From the NCBI RefSeq assembly GCF_001693735.1, contig NZ_LWDV01000010.1, positions 411,308 to 461,797 on the forward strand: a stretch of 50,490 bases of DNA, in the 5' to 3' direction. Below the pieces are notes generated by a model. It was not told the origin of the DNA, made no database searches, and was given only the letters and a program-made list of their open reading frames with translations. A program made the position numbers and the translations under genes. Positions 8,756 to 17,116 of the stretch are shown piece by piece; position 1 is the stretch's first letter, and every line of letters begins with the position of its first letter. The DNA is from Orenia metallireducens. Its GTDB lineage: Bacteria > Bacillota > Halanaerobiia > Halobacteroidales > Halobacteroidaceae.

Positions 8756-9850
8756 TCAGTTATCCAACCACATTAATACCGCAGCAAAAAAAGCTGTTAC
8801 TGGAATAGCAATAATTAGTCCTATACTACCAGCAAGTCCACTTACAAATTCTGTTACAATAACATCCATATTAATAATCCTAATCCAAGGCAACTCTGCC
8901 TCTAACAGAACCAATAATAAAGGTATAGATCCACCAACATAAGCCAACAATAAGGTATTAGACATCGTTCCCATAATATCTCGTCCAACATTCAATCCAG
9001 CTTGGAACATCTCAGTATATCCTAAAGATTTATTTAATTGCTTAATTTCAAATATAGCTGATGAGATAGACATGCAGACATCAGTTATTGCTCCCAAGGA
9101 ACCTATAATAATTCCCGCAAATAATAGTCCCCTAATATTTATATTATTATCCATATAAATTAATATTTTAGACTCTTCACTACTAAATCCTGTCAAATAA
9201 GAGATTTTGCCTATCCATAATGCCAAAATACCAGATGTTATTACACCAAAGCCTGTTCCTATAATTGAAGCAATAGATTTAGAGTTGAATCCACCAATAA
9301 TTAATAGAGTAGGTACAATAATCACAATAGCTGACATAACCGCTACAAAAATTGGATCCTTCCCTTGTAAAAGTAGAGGGAGCATCATCTTCACGATTAT
9401 TATTCCTGTAAATACTAGAGTAATAATCGTCTTTAACCCTTGCCCCCTACCAATTATCAATAAGAGTAATGCAAAAATCACAAGCAAATAATAAACACCA
9501 TAATCCCTTATTACATCATGTAAATAGACCTCACCTAACTCATCATCTGCTTCATTAGTTACTAAGAGAACCTTCATTCCTTCTTCTACCTTTAAATTCA
9601 TATAGGGATGATTCTCTTTATAAAGACTATTTATTTCAATCTTTCTTCCTTTATACTCTCCACTTGTTATTAGTACCTGTGATTTCTGTTCTAATGACAT
9701 TCCATCCTCACCTGAACCAAGGTTATCTACTTGAATAACCTTACCACGGAAATAAACTTCTTGATATTCTTCTCCATAAGATTTATTACTAAACAAGACT
9801 ACTACAAATATTACCAATAATATAATAGCTAAATCATACTTTAACTTCAA
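8756..9850 (-). CDS. YibE/F-family membrane protein
   Basis: A 364-residue integral membrane protein. It has an N-terminal signal sequence, an extracytoplasmic beta-rich domain (about 30-115, 'VYFRGKVIQVDN...VLLVTNEADDE') and then about eight membrane segments with the YibE/F signatures 'GRGQGLKT', 'GSLGAITDVCMSISSA' and 'GLNVGRDIMGTMSNTLLLAYVG'. The function of the family is unknown; transport has been suggested. The start codon is TTG at 9848-9850, supported by an AGGAGGG site six bases upstream. It is a single-gene unit. Confidence 0.88.
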   Translation of the reverse strand: MKLKYDLAIILLVIFVVVLFSNKSYGEEYQEVYFRGKVIQVDNLGSGEDGMSLEQKSQVLITSGEYKGRKIEINSLYKENHPYMNLKVEEGMKVLLVTNEADDELGEVYLHDVIRDYGVYYLLVIFALLLLIIGRGQGLKTIITLVFTGIIIVKMMLPLLLQGKDPIFVAVMSAIVIIVPTLLIIGGFNSKSIASIIGTGFGVITSGILALWIGKISYLTGFSSEESKILIYMDNNINIRGLLFAGIIIGSLGAITDVCMSISSAIFEIKQLNKSLGYTEMFQAGLNVGRDIMGTMSNTLLLAYVGGSIPLLLVLLEAELPWIRIINMDVIVTEFVSGLAGSIGLIIAIPVTAFFAAVLMWLDN

Positions 9851-10136
9851 TAATTTCCCTCCTAATTGCTACTAATAAATTTAAAAATAAGTAAATTAAT
9901 TCTAATATAAAAAAAACTCCTAATTTTTTATAGAAAAGTAGGATAAAAAAAGAAGGGGATAAATTTTATTTATTAATCATAGATCATGATAATTACATAT
10001 TCAAGAAAATAAGCCCCATTCCTTCTTTATTATTCTAGATTCTATCTAGCAGTTAAATACAAGGAGTAGATAATATTTAAAATCAGAATAAAAAATCCAT
10101 TGATACAAAAAATAAACTAATAAAGGAGGAGATATT

Positions 10137-10595
10137 TTGGCACTTATACTCACCCAAAAAGAAAGAACTCTTTTAGAAGACCAAAAGAGCCATGAGGAGA
10201 TTTGCATTCAAAAGTATAAAGACTATGCAAATCAAGCTCAAGACCCAGAATTAAAAGCACTATTTAGTTATTATGCAGATCAAGAACAACAACACTTTGA
10301 TCCTATTAGCCAGATATTAAATGGTACTATTTCACAGCTAAATCAGGGAAATCAACAGCAGAACAATCAACCACAGATCAGCCAAGGTCAGACTGGAAAT
10401 CCCACTGATTACAAGCTCTGTACTGACCAGTTAATGACAGAAAAATATGTATCTTCTACTTATAATACTACAATCTTTGAATTTACTAACTCTGAAGCTC
10501 GACAGGTATTAAACCATATCCAAAAGGAAGAACAAGAACATGGAGAGGGAATCTTTAACTATATGCAAAGTCGTGGTATGTACAATCCAAAATAA
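10137..10595 (+). CDS. CotF-type spore coat / ferritin-like protein
   Basis: A 152-residue protein with two helical halves around a Gln-rich linker (about 62-84). The N-terminal half has 'EEICIQKYKDYANQ...YYADQEQQHFD' and the C-terminal half has 'DQLMTEKYVSSTYNT...EEQEHGEGIFNYM'. This is the CotF coat-protein domain, a ferritin-like helical bundle. Its presence supports an endospore-forming host. The start is TTG at 10137 behind AAGGAGGAG. It converges on the ZIP gene with a 4-base gap, so transcripts from the two genes may overlap. Confidence 0.85.
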   Translation: MALILTQKERTLLEDQKSHEEICIQKYKDYANQAQDPELKALFSYYADQEQQHFDPISQILNGTISQLNQGNQQQNNQPQISQGQTGNPTDYKLCTDQLMTEKYVSSTYNTTIFEFTNSEARQVLNHIQKEEQEHGEGIFNYMQSRGMYNPK

Positions 10596-10599
10596 TGAA

Positions 10600-11409
10600 T
10601 TAAAATAATAATAAACTCAATGCCATCACTGCCATCCCCGCTACAAAGCCATAAATAACCTGATGACCTTTACCATACTTACGAGATGTAGGTAATAATT
10701 CATCTATAGAGATAAATACCATAATCCCAGCTACTACTGCAAACAAGATTCCAAAGGTTAAATCACTAAATAAAGACCTAAATACAAAATAGCCTAAAAT
10801 TGCACCCAATGGTTCTGCTACTCCTGACAAAAATGAATAGATAAACGCCTTCTTCCTATCCCCTGTAGCATGATAGACAGGAACTGAAACAGAGATTCCC
10901 TCTGGAATATTGTGTATCGCCACAGCAATAGCAATAGATATTCCCAGAGTTGGATCAGATAATGCTGAAGCAAAGGTAGCTAAACCTTCTGGAAAGTTAT
11001 GTATAGCAATTGCTAATGCTGAAAATATTCCCATTCTTAATAATTCATTCTCTTCTCCAAGATTATCTTCCTGTAAATTTTTAATATCTTCTTTATCCCT
11101 AGCAATATGGGGGTTTTCCACTTCTGGAACTAATTTATCAATTAAAGCTATAAGTAACACCCCTAAAAAGAAAGCACCTACTGTTGCCCATTCTCCTAAT
11201 TCTGCACCCAAAGCTAAAGTTAAGGACTCCCTAGCCTTTACTATTATCTCTACAAAAGAAACATAAATCATTACTCCTGCTGAAAACCCTAAAGAAGTTG
11301 CTAGAAATGATGTATTGGTTCGTTTAGTAAAGAAAGCCAATGCACTCCCAATTCCCGTTGATAACCCTGCAAATAATGTTAGTAAAAAAGCAATTAACAC
11401 ATTATCCAT
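10600..11409 (-). CDS. ZIP-family metal transporter (ZupT-like)
   Basis: A 269-residue divalent-metal permease, probably for Zn, Fe or Mn uptake. About eight membrane segments are visible. The family metal-binding signatures in helices IV and V occur as '[11 protein letters not shown]' (about residue 136) and '[15 protein letters not shown]'. The cytoplasmic loop between helices III and IV is short and acidic rather than His-rich. ATG at 11409 follows GGGGTG. A second, only distantly similar ZIP gene lies at 34.2 kb; sequence alone does not tell the metals apart. Confidence 0.9.
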   Translation of the reverse strand: MDNVLIAFLLTLFAGLSTGIGSALAFFTKRTNTSFLATSLGFSAGVMIYVSFVEIIVKARESLTLALGAELGEWATVGAFFLGVLLIALIDKLVPEVENPHIARDKEDIKNLQEDNLGEENELLRMGIFSALAIAIHNFPEGLATFASALSDPTLGISIAIAVAIHNIPEGISVSVPVYHATGDRKKAFIYSFLSGVAEPLGAILGYFVFRSLFSDLTFGILFAVVAGIMVFISIDELLPTSRKYGKGHQVIYGFVAGMAVMALSLLLF

Positions 11410-11646
11410 CTTAACACCCCACTATATTATCAGTAATTATTATTAATTATATCATAAATTATAAATTTAGCAATATATTGAAAATAAGCTAAGAAGTTTT
11501 CTCATTCTCTACTTCTTATTTTGCCTTTAATCACATAAATAGTTATAATTTTATAATTATGAACCTATTAATAGTCTTAAATATATATTTCTTATAAGAA
11601 AAAAATAACAAGAATTAAATAGAAATCTTTAGATAATCATAATAAG

Positions 11647-11693
11647 GGTCAATATATAGTACTATAATAGATTCAGTACACTATATCTTGACC
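11647..11693. promoter_or_regulatory. NrdR box pair (upstream, degenerate)
   Basis: Boxes at 11647-11662 and 11678-11693 match the NrdR palindrome ACACWATATATWGTGT best in their cores (CAATATATAGT; ACACTATAT). Their starts are 31 bp apart, about three helical turns, as in known NrdR box pairs. They precede promoter P1. Confidence 0.7.
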
Positions 11694-11702
11694 TTGTTGA
11701 GT

Positions 11703-11731
11703 TTGACATATAAAAGTAGATGATATAAAAT
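11703..11731 (+). promoter_or_regulatory. Sigma-A promoter P1 (upstream copy)
   Basis: TTGACA at 11703-11708 and TAAAAT at 11726-11731 are separated by 17 bp. It may still add a long leader to nrdD, since no terminator is visible between it and nrdD. Confidence 0.7.
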
Positions 11732-12059
11732 TAGCCTTGTCGCTCTATATTACACAGGAGCCTTTAATAGTTGATAAAAAGTAAGAATAAAATTAATCTC
11801 TCACATATATAAGAAATTAATTAATAATTTTAATAAGATACTTATAGCTATTCAAAAAATTTTAAAAGTAAATTAGAAAAACTAGATTCATTCTAGTTAC
11901 TCTCCTTCGTCCTTTATCAATCCTACACAGGAGTAACTAAAATTTTAATTTTCACGTTAATCTCAAATTGACTCTCTTTTAAAATTATTAGATTCAATCT
12001 CCTTCCTAAGAAAAAAGTTCTAAGAATTAAATTGAATTTTTTAGATAATATTAATAAAG

Positions 12060-12106
12060 ACACAATATGTAGTGTGTGAGTTATTTATCGTCACTATATA
12101 TTGTTG
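12060..12106. promoter_or_regulatory. NrdR box pair of nrdD
   Basis: ACACAATATGTAGTGT at 12060-12075 matches the NrdR consensus at 15 of 16 positions. A second box, TCACTATATATTGTTG, is at 12091-12106. The 31-bp spacing is the same as in the upstream copy. NrdR represses ribonucleotide reductase genes when (d)ATP binds its ATP cone; nrdR itself is not in this window. Confidence 0.85.
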
Positions 12107-12114
12107 TTTAGAGG

Positions 12115-12143
12115 TTGACAGATAAATCTAAATAAGATAAAAT
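12115..12143 (+). promoter_or_regulatory. nrdD: Sigma-A promoter P2 of nrdD
   Basis: TTGACA (12115-12120), a 17-bp spacer and TAAAAT (12138-12143) lie directly after the NrdR boxes and 35 bp before the nrdD ATG. Confidence 0.85.
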
Positions 12144-12178
12144 TAGGATTGTCATTCAACGTTATAGGAGGTAAATTA

Positions 12179-14212
12179 ATGGTTAATAAGTACATAAAAA
12201 AACGAAATGGAAAGAATGTTCCTTTTAAGAAAGAAAAAATCAAAGAAGCGATTAGTAGAGCAGCAAAGGCAGTAGGAGTAGAATCAGATATCATTGGAGA
12301 AGAAATCAGCCAAGAGGTAGTCGATTACCTCAAGATTTTCTTTAAAGAAGATGGTATTCCAACAGTAGAGCAGGTACAAGACTTAGTAGAGAAGATTCTA
12401 ATTGAAAAAGGCTATGCCGCTATTGCTAAAGCATATATCCTTTATAGAGAACAACATGCAAAATTACGAGATACTGAAAAGTTATTTACTGATGCTCTTA
12501 AGACTATAGATAATTACTTAGACCGAAGCGATTGGAAGGTAAATGAGAATAGTAATATGGGTTATTCCTTACAAGGATTAAATAACCATATTGCTTCTGA
12601 AATTACAGCACAATATTGGTTGCAAGAAATCTATCCTAAAGAGATTAGAGATAAGCACCTGTCAGGAGACATGCATATCCATGATCTAAGCCATTTAAGT
12701 GTTTATTGTTGTGGTTGGGATTTAAAGGACTTGCTACTTAATGGATTTGGTGGAGTTTCTACTAAGGTAGAGAGTAAACCACCGAAACATTTTAGAACTG
12801 CTTTATTACAAGCAGTAAACTTCTTCTATACTTTACAGGGAGAGAGTGCTGGAGCCCAAGCTTTTTCAAGCTTTGACACATATTTAGCTCCTTTTATCAA
12901 ATATGATGATTTAACTTATGACGAAGTTAAACAAGCTATGCAGGAGTTTATCTTTAACCTTAATGTACCTACTAGAGTAGGCTTCCAAACACCTTTTACT
13001 AATATCACTATGGACTTAATCTGTCCAAGCATTATAGCTGATGAACCAGTAATTATCGGTGGAGAGGCTAAAAATAAGACCTATAAAGAGTTCCAAACAG
13101 AGATGGATATGTTAAATAAGGCCTTTGCTGAAATCATGTTAGAAGGTGACTCTAAAGGTAGAGTATTCAGCTTCCCTATCCCAACCTATAATATCACTAA
13201 AGACTTTGACTGGGACAATGAAATTCTAGAACCAGTCTGGGAGATGACTGCAAAGTATGGTATTCCATATTTCAGTAACTTCGTCAACTCCGATATGAAG
13301 CCTGATGATGTTAGAAGTATGTGTTGTCGTCTTAGACTCGACAATACTGAGCTTAGAAAACGTGGTGGAGGATTATTTGGTGCCAATCCGATGACTGGAA
13401 GTATCGGTGTTGTAACTTTAAATATGCCACGTATCGGTTATCTAGCTGAAAGTGAAGAAGATTTCATTAAACGTACTTATGATTTAATGGATTTAGCTCA
13501 AGAGAGCTTAGAGATTAAGAGAAAGATATTAGAGAGATTAACTGATAAAGGATTATATCCTTATAGCAAGTTCTACCTCCGTAATGTTAAGATGCGTTTT
13601 GATGAGTATTGGAAGAACCATTTCAATACTATCGGATTAAATGGTATGAATGAAGCTGTAATCAACTTTATGGGTAAGGATATTACTCACCCAGAAGCTA
13701 GAGAATTCTCTATTAGAGTAATGGATGCTATGCGTAATAAGCTAGTAGAGTATCAAGAGGATACTGGCAATATCTATAACTTAGAAGCTACTCCTGCTGA
13801 AGGAACCTCTTATCGTTTCGCTAACTTAGATAAAAAGAAGTTTGGTAATAATATCATCTGTGCCAATGAAGATAGAGTCAGAAATGAAGGTGCAGACCCA
13901 TACTATACCAACTCAACACAATTACCTGTAGGCTATACCGATGATATCTTTGAAAGTTTGGAGCTACAAGATGAATTACAGAAAAGATATACTGGTGGAA
14001 CAGTTGTCCATGGTTTCCTAGGTGAAAGGATGCCATCTATTCAATCTGTGAAGAAGCTCGTTAAGAATATTGCTGATAACTTTGAATTACCATACTACTC
14101 AATCACTCCAACCTTTAGTGTCTGCCCTATTCATGGGTATTTAGATGGAGAGCATGAATATTGCCCTAAATGTGATGCTGAAATGGATTTTAAAGAAGAT
14201 CAGAGTGCTTAG
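12179..14212 (+). CDS. nrdD: Anaerobic ribonucleotide reductase large chain lacking its glycyl-radical domain
   Basis: A 677-residue class III reductase that makes dNTPs from ribonucleotides without oxygen. Residues about 1-90 are an ATP-cone regulatory domain (VNKYIKKRNGKNVPFKKEKI). The ten-strand barrel follows, with active-site region 'SMCCRLRLDN' (C382/C383) and 'GANPMTGSIGVVTLNMPRIG'. The C-terminus has zinc ligands CPIHGY and CPKC. In the family the next stretch is a glycyl-radical loop with an RVxGY motif. Here the chain stops at TAG right after the zinc site, and that domain is encoded separately at 14937-15080. ATG 12179 follows AGGAGGT. It forms an operon with nrdG. Confidence 0.95.
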   Translation: MVNKYIKKRNGKNVPFKKEKIKEAISRAAKAVGVESDIIGEEISQEVVDYLKIFFKEDGIPTVEQVQDLVEKILIEKGYAAIAKAYILYREQHAKLRDTEKLFTDALKTIDNYLDRSDWKVNENSNMGYSLQGLNNHIASEITAQYWLQEIYPKEIRDKHLSGDMHIHDLSHLSVYCCGWDLKDLLLNGFGGVSTKVESKPPKHFRTALLQAVNFFYTLQGESAGAQAFSSFDTYLAPFIKYDDLTYDEVKQAMQEFIFNLNVPTRVGFQTPFTNITMDLICPSIIADEPVIIGGEAKNKTYKEFQTEMDMLNKAFAEIMLEGDSKGRVFSFPIPTYNITKDFDWDNEILEPVWEMTAKYGIPYFSNFVNSDMKPDDVRSMCCRLRLDNTELRKRGGGLFGANPMTGSIGVVTLNMPRIGYLAESEEDFIKRTYDLMDLAQESLEIKRKILERLTDKGLYPYSKFYLRNVKMRFDEYWKNHFNTIGLNGMNEAVINFMGKDITHPEAREFSIRVMDAMRNKLVEYQEDTGNIYNLEATPAEGTSYRFANLDKKKFGNNIICANEDRVRNEGADPYYTNSTQLPVGYTDDIFESLELQDELQKRYTGGTVVHGFLGERMPSIQSVKKLVKNIADNFELPYYSITPTFSVCPIHGYLDGEHEYCPKCDAEMDFKEDQSA

Positions 14213-14227
14213 AAAGGTTGTTTTAGG

Positions 14228-14920
14228 ATGAAGATAGCAGGATTGCAACGGACAAGTTTAATCGATTATCCTGAGCATATTGCTACTGTAGTATTTACTC
14301 AAGGATGTAACTATAGATGCCCTTATTGTCACAATTCATCATTGATTGATAATAGCTTTCAGGAATCTTCTTATCTAACTTTAGAAGATTTCTGGAGCTT
14401 TATAAAGAAGAGAAAGAAGTTAATCGATGGGGTCTCTATTACTGGGGGAGAACCTACTCTACAAACAGGGCTGATAGACTTTATCAGAGAGCTTAAAGCT
14501 AAAGGATTAAAGGTCAAGCTTGATACAAACGGGAGTAACCCTGATATCCTTACAGAGTTGATTGAAGAGAATCTATTAGATTATATAGCAATGGATATCA
14601 AATCATCTCTGAAAAAATACTCTAAAGTAACTGGTCAGTGTGATTTAGATAAAGTTAAGAAAAGTATCGACTTAATTAAAAATTCAAATATAGATTATGA
14701 GTTTAGAACTACAGTAGTCCCTACTCTACATACAGAGGAAGAATTTGAAGATATTGGTAAATTAATCTCTGGGGCAAAACTTTATTTTATTCAAAACTTT
14801 AGACCGATAAATACTTTGGATGAAAAATTAAAAGAGCTAAGTTCCTTCCCCCCTGATAAATTAAATAGATTTAAAGAGATAGTCTCCCCTTATGTGGCTA
14901 AAGTAGAGATCCGTAATTAA
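14228..14920 (+). CDS. nrdG: Anaerobic ribonucleotide reductase activating enzyme (radical SAM)
   Basis: A 230-residue radical-SAM enzyme that uses a [4Fe-4S] cluster and S-adenosylmethionine to create the glycyl radical of the class III reductase. The cluster motif is CNYRCPYC (about 27-34) in the order CxxxCxxC. The SAM-binding 'GGEPTLQ' and 'KLDTNGSNP' stretches follow. Length and opening 'GLQRTSLIDYPEHIATVVFTQGC' fit the longer NrdG type of anaerobes. It lies 15 bp after nrdD and 16 bp before the small glycyl-radical gene, so substrate and activator are co-translated from one transcript. Confidence 0.95.
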   Translation: MKIAGLQRTSLIDYPEHIATVVFTQGCNYRCPYCHNSSLIDNSFQESSYLTLEDFWSFIKKRKKLIDGVSITGGEPTLQTGLIDFIRELKAKGLKVKLDTNGSNPDILTELIEENLLDYIAMDIKSSLKKYSKVTGQCDLDKVKKSIDLIKNSNIDYEFRTTVVPTLHTEEEFEDIGKLISGAKLYFIQNFRPINTLDEKLKELSSFPPDKLNRFKEIVSPYVAKVEIRN

Positions 14921-14936
14921 AAGGAGGTGACAGACT

Positions 14937-15080
14937 ATGCAAAATAAAAAACGTCAAAAATGTGAGGTTTATTCTCGTGTAGTTGGATTCTTAACACCTG
15001 TAAGTCAGTGGAATAAAGGGAAGAAAGAGGAATGGGTAGACAGAAAGACCTATGACAGAGCATTAAAGGAAGCTAAGTAA
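14937..15080 (+). CDS. Stand-alone NrdD glycyl-radical domain (47 aa)
   Basis: A 47-residue basic peptide whose core 'CEVYSRVVGFLTPVSQWNKG' is the glycyl-radical loop that normally closes the NrdD chain; the predicted radical residue is G17 in RVVGF. It has the best ribosome site of the locus (AAGGAGGTGA, 6 bases before ATG) and is followed at once by a strong terminator. nrdD ends exactly before this domain and nrdG lies between the two, so neither frameshifting nor readthrough can join them. The reductase must be assembled from two chains, with this peptide docking into the barrel and being activated by NrdG. This parallels GrcA/YfiD, which supplies a spare glycyl domain to pyruvate formate-lyase. 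Confidence 0.88.
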   Translation: MQNKKRQKCEVYSRVVGFLTPVSQWNKGKKEEWVDRKTYDRALKEAK

Positions 15081-15086
15081 TATAAA

Positions 15087-15122
15087 TAAAACCAAGCGGG
15101 AATTTTCATTCCCGCTTGGTTT
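15087..15122. terminator. Bidirectional terminator (nrd operon / chemoreceptor)
   Basis: Two 16-base arms (15087-15102 and 15107-15122), GC-rich in the middle (ccaagcggg / cccgcttgg), flank a 4-base loop. A-tracts and T-tracts on both sides allow use on either strand. Confidence 0.9.
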
Positions 15123-15150
15123 TATTTATAAAGATATTAAAAACTTCTGC

Positions 15151-17025
15151 TTAAATTTGAAATTTATCAACTAATTCATGTAACTTCTGGGCCATATTAG
15201 CCAATTCTTGTGAAGAATAGGTAACCTCTGCAGACATATTACTGATATCATCAGTAATATTTATAATTTCTTCGCTATTATCTGCTAAAACCTGACTAGA
15301 AGCAGCTGTCTGTTGAAGATGATTAAATGTATTCTCACTAGAATCTTCAATCTCTTTAAACAGTTCTCCAGTGCTCTCTATAGTAGCTTGTCCATTTTTA
15401 GTTTTTAATTCAACCTGATTAATAGCTTTTAAAGCAGATTCAGACTTACCCTTTATTTCTCCTACTAAATTAGAAATGTCAGATGTTGCATTATTAGTCT
15501 CTATTGCTAACTCTCTAATCTCATCTGCTACTACTGCAAAACCTCGTCCATACTCTCCAGCTCTAGCTGCTTCAATAGATGCATTAAGTGCTAGTAAGTT
15601 AGTCTGTTCAGCTATATTATTAATTAAGTCTACAACCTTCTCAATCATCTGTGAATCATTATCTAGCTGATTAATAACCTCTACTGTATCTTCTACTACT
15701 TGATTGATTTCTTTCATACTACTTACTGTATCTCTAATATTACGACTCCCTATTTCAGTCTTGGAACTAGTTTCTTGAGAAAAAGAAGTTACCTCTTGTA
15801 CACTACTAGAAATTTGTTGTATACTTGTTGATATTTCAGATATAATTTGTCTAGTATTCTCTATAGTAGCATTACCTTCTTGACTAGAAGCAGATAATTC
15901 CTCACTAGTTGATGAAATATCACTAGCAGCCTCCAAGACATCTATCACAATCTTCTTTAAATTATAAACCATAGAATTAAATTCATTTGCTAGTTCTCCT
16001 ATTTCATCATTCCGTTCAAAATCAATACTTACTTGCAAATCTCCTTTAGCTACTTTCTTCATAACCCCAATTAACTGAGAAATAAAATCTAATAAATATC
16101 TCTTTATAAAGGTGGAAATAAATATAGCTACCAAAATTAGCACAACTATATCTACTATTAAAATTTTTCTACCAATCTTATCTTTACTTTCATAAACCTT
16201 TTCAACTAAATCCTGGGCAAATATAACTCCATCAATTACAGGTAATGACACATAAGAACCCATTACCTTTCTATCTTTAAATGAATACCCAATACTTCCT
16301 CTTTCTTTAGCCTTAACGATATTCATATCTATTATCTGCCCCACATCATAACCTTCCTCAACCATTTCTTTATTTGGGTGAGCAATAATCCTATTATCTT
16401 TGTCTATAACATAAGCATAGCTTAGACCATTTGACTTATTAGTTACCATTTCCTGAATAGAGGTTAATAACATATCTACACCTAAAACCCCTATAAAGTC
16501 ACCATTATCATTAATTACTGGAGCTACTAAAGTAATTAGTGGCTTATTTATATCTTTATCTAAATGAAGATCAGTCCACATAATATCTTTTCTATCTTTA
16601 ATCTCTTGATACCAGCCCTTATTAGAGATATTTAGTCTTTGGTCTTCAGGATAAAAATAATTTTGACCAAAGTTTGTAGCAAGGTATAACCTTACAAAAT
16701 AGGGGTAATCTTCTTTCAAATTTTTAAATAAATCTTTTACTGCCCATTCGTTTGCATATTTAACAGAGTCTTGGTGGGAGATCAACTTTATTATTTCTGC
16801 GTTTCTATTAAAGAAAGATTCTATTTGATTTTTTAATCCATCTGCTTTCTCCTCATTCTTTTCTTGAGCTAATTTAGTTAGCTCCTTTGATACAGAGTTA
16901 TTCACTATTAATCCTAGGATTAAAAATGAAGCTACTAATATAGCTACTATAATTCCTACAGCTTTGAAGGATAGATTATTCTTTAGGTTTAATTTCTTTA
17001 ATTTCTTTAATTTCTTTAATTTCAT
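15151..17025 (-). CDS. Methyl-accepting chemotaxis protein with Cache sensor
   Basis: A chemoreceptor of about 624 residues. It has a basic N-terminus with a tandem KKL repeat, membrane segment 1 (about 23-45), and an extracytoplasmic dCache-like sensor ('[19 protein letters not shown]', '[16 protein letters not shown]', '[14 protein letters not shown]'). Membrane segment 2 lies near 290, then HAMP ([13 protein letters not shown]). The long signalling coiled coil has the conserved tip '[19 protein letters not shown]' that binds CheA/CheW. The start could be TTG at 17031 or ATG at 17025, both behind AAGGAGGGAG; ATG is preferred. It is flanked by a DctP-like binding protein, which could deliver a ligand, but no direct evidence is visible. 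Confidence 0.93.
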   Translation of the reverse strand: MKLKKLKKLKKLNLKNNLSFKAVGIIVAILVASFLILGLIVNNSVSKELTKLAQEKNEEKADGLKNQIESFFNRNAEIIKLISHQDSVKYANEWAVKDLFKNLKEDYPYFVRLYLATNFGQNYFYPEDQRLNISNKGWYQEIKDRKDIMWTDLHLDKDINKPLITLVAPVINDNGDFIGVLGVDMLLTSIQEMVTNKSNGLSYAYVIDKDNRIIAHPNKEMVEEGYDVGQIIDMNIVKAKERGSIGYSFKDRKVMGSYVSLPVIDGVIFAQDLVEKVYESKDKIGRKILIVDIVVLILVAIFISTFIKRYLLDFISQLIGVMKKVAKGDLQVSIDFERNDEIGELANEFNSMVYNLKKIVIDVLEAASDISSTSEELSASSQEGNATIENTRQIISEISTSIQQISSSVQEVTSFSQETSSKTEIGSRNIRDTVSSMKEINQVVEDTVEVINQLDNDSQMIEKVVDLINNIAEQTNLLALNASIEAARAGEYGRGFAVVADEIRELAIETNNATSDISNLVGEIKGKSESALKAINQVELKTKNGQATIESTGELFKEIEDSSENTFNHLQQTAASSQVLADNSEEIINITDDISNMSAEVTYSSQELANMAQKLHELVDKFQI

Positions 17026-17059
17026 GTGCAATACTCCCTCCTTCTATTACCTAAATATC

Positions 17060-17108
17060 ATATAAGAGGTTTCCTTCTAGACTAATAAGAAAAAGAAACC
17101 TCTTATAT
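17060..17108 (-). terminator. Terminator after the DctP-like gene
   Basis: Arms atataagaggtttc (17060-17073) and gaaacctcttatat (17095-17108) form a 14-bp stem between the binding-protein stop and the chemoreceptor start. It probably separates their transcripts. Confidence 0.65.
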
Positions 17109-17116
17109 ATTGATAA

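Larger units (their letters stand above)
11591..11790 (+). repeat. Decayed duplicate of the nrdD promoter, leader and first codons
   Basis: This block matches 12003-12200 at a nearly constant offset of 412-413 bp: two NrdR boxes, a TTGACA-N17-TAAAAT promoter, an AGGAG ribosome site and the first codons. At the position matching the nrdD start, ATG has become ATA (11767-11769), and the frame hits TAA five codons on. The downstream half of the offset (11791-12002) shows no gene. This is a tandem duplication whose upstream copy has lost its coding capacity but keeps control elements, or the remnant of a lost second gene. Confidence 0.75.

Noticed and set aside
14937-15080. Possibility that the small glycyl-radical ORF is a pseudogene relic of nrdD
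   Set aside because: It has an ideal ribosome site, a sensible start and stop, conserved radical motif and its own terminator, and the main nrdD lacks this domain.
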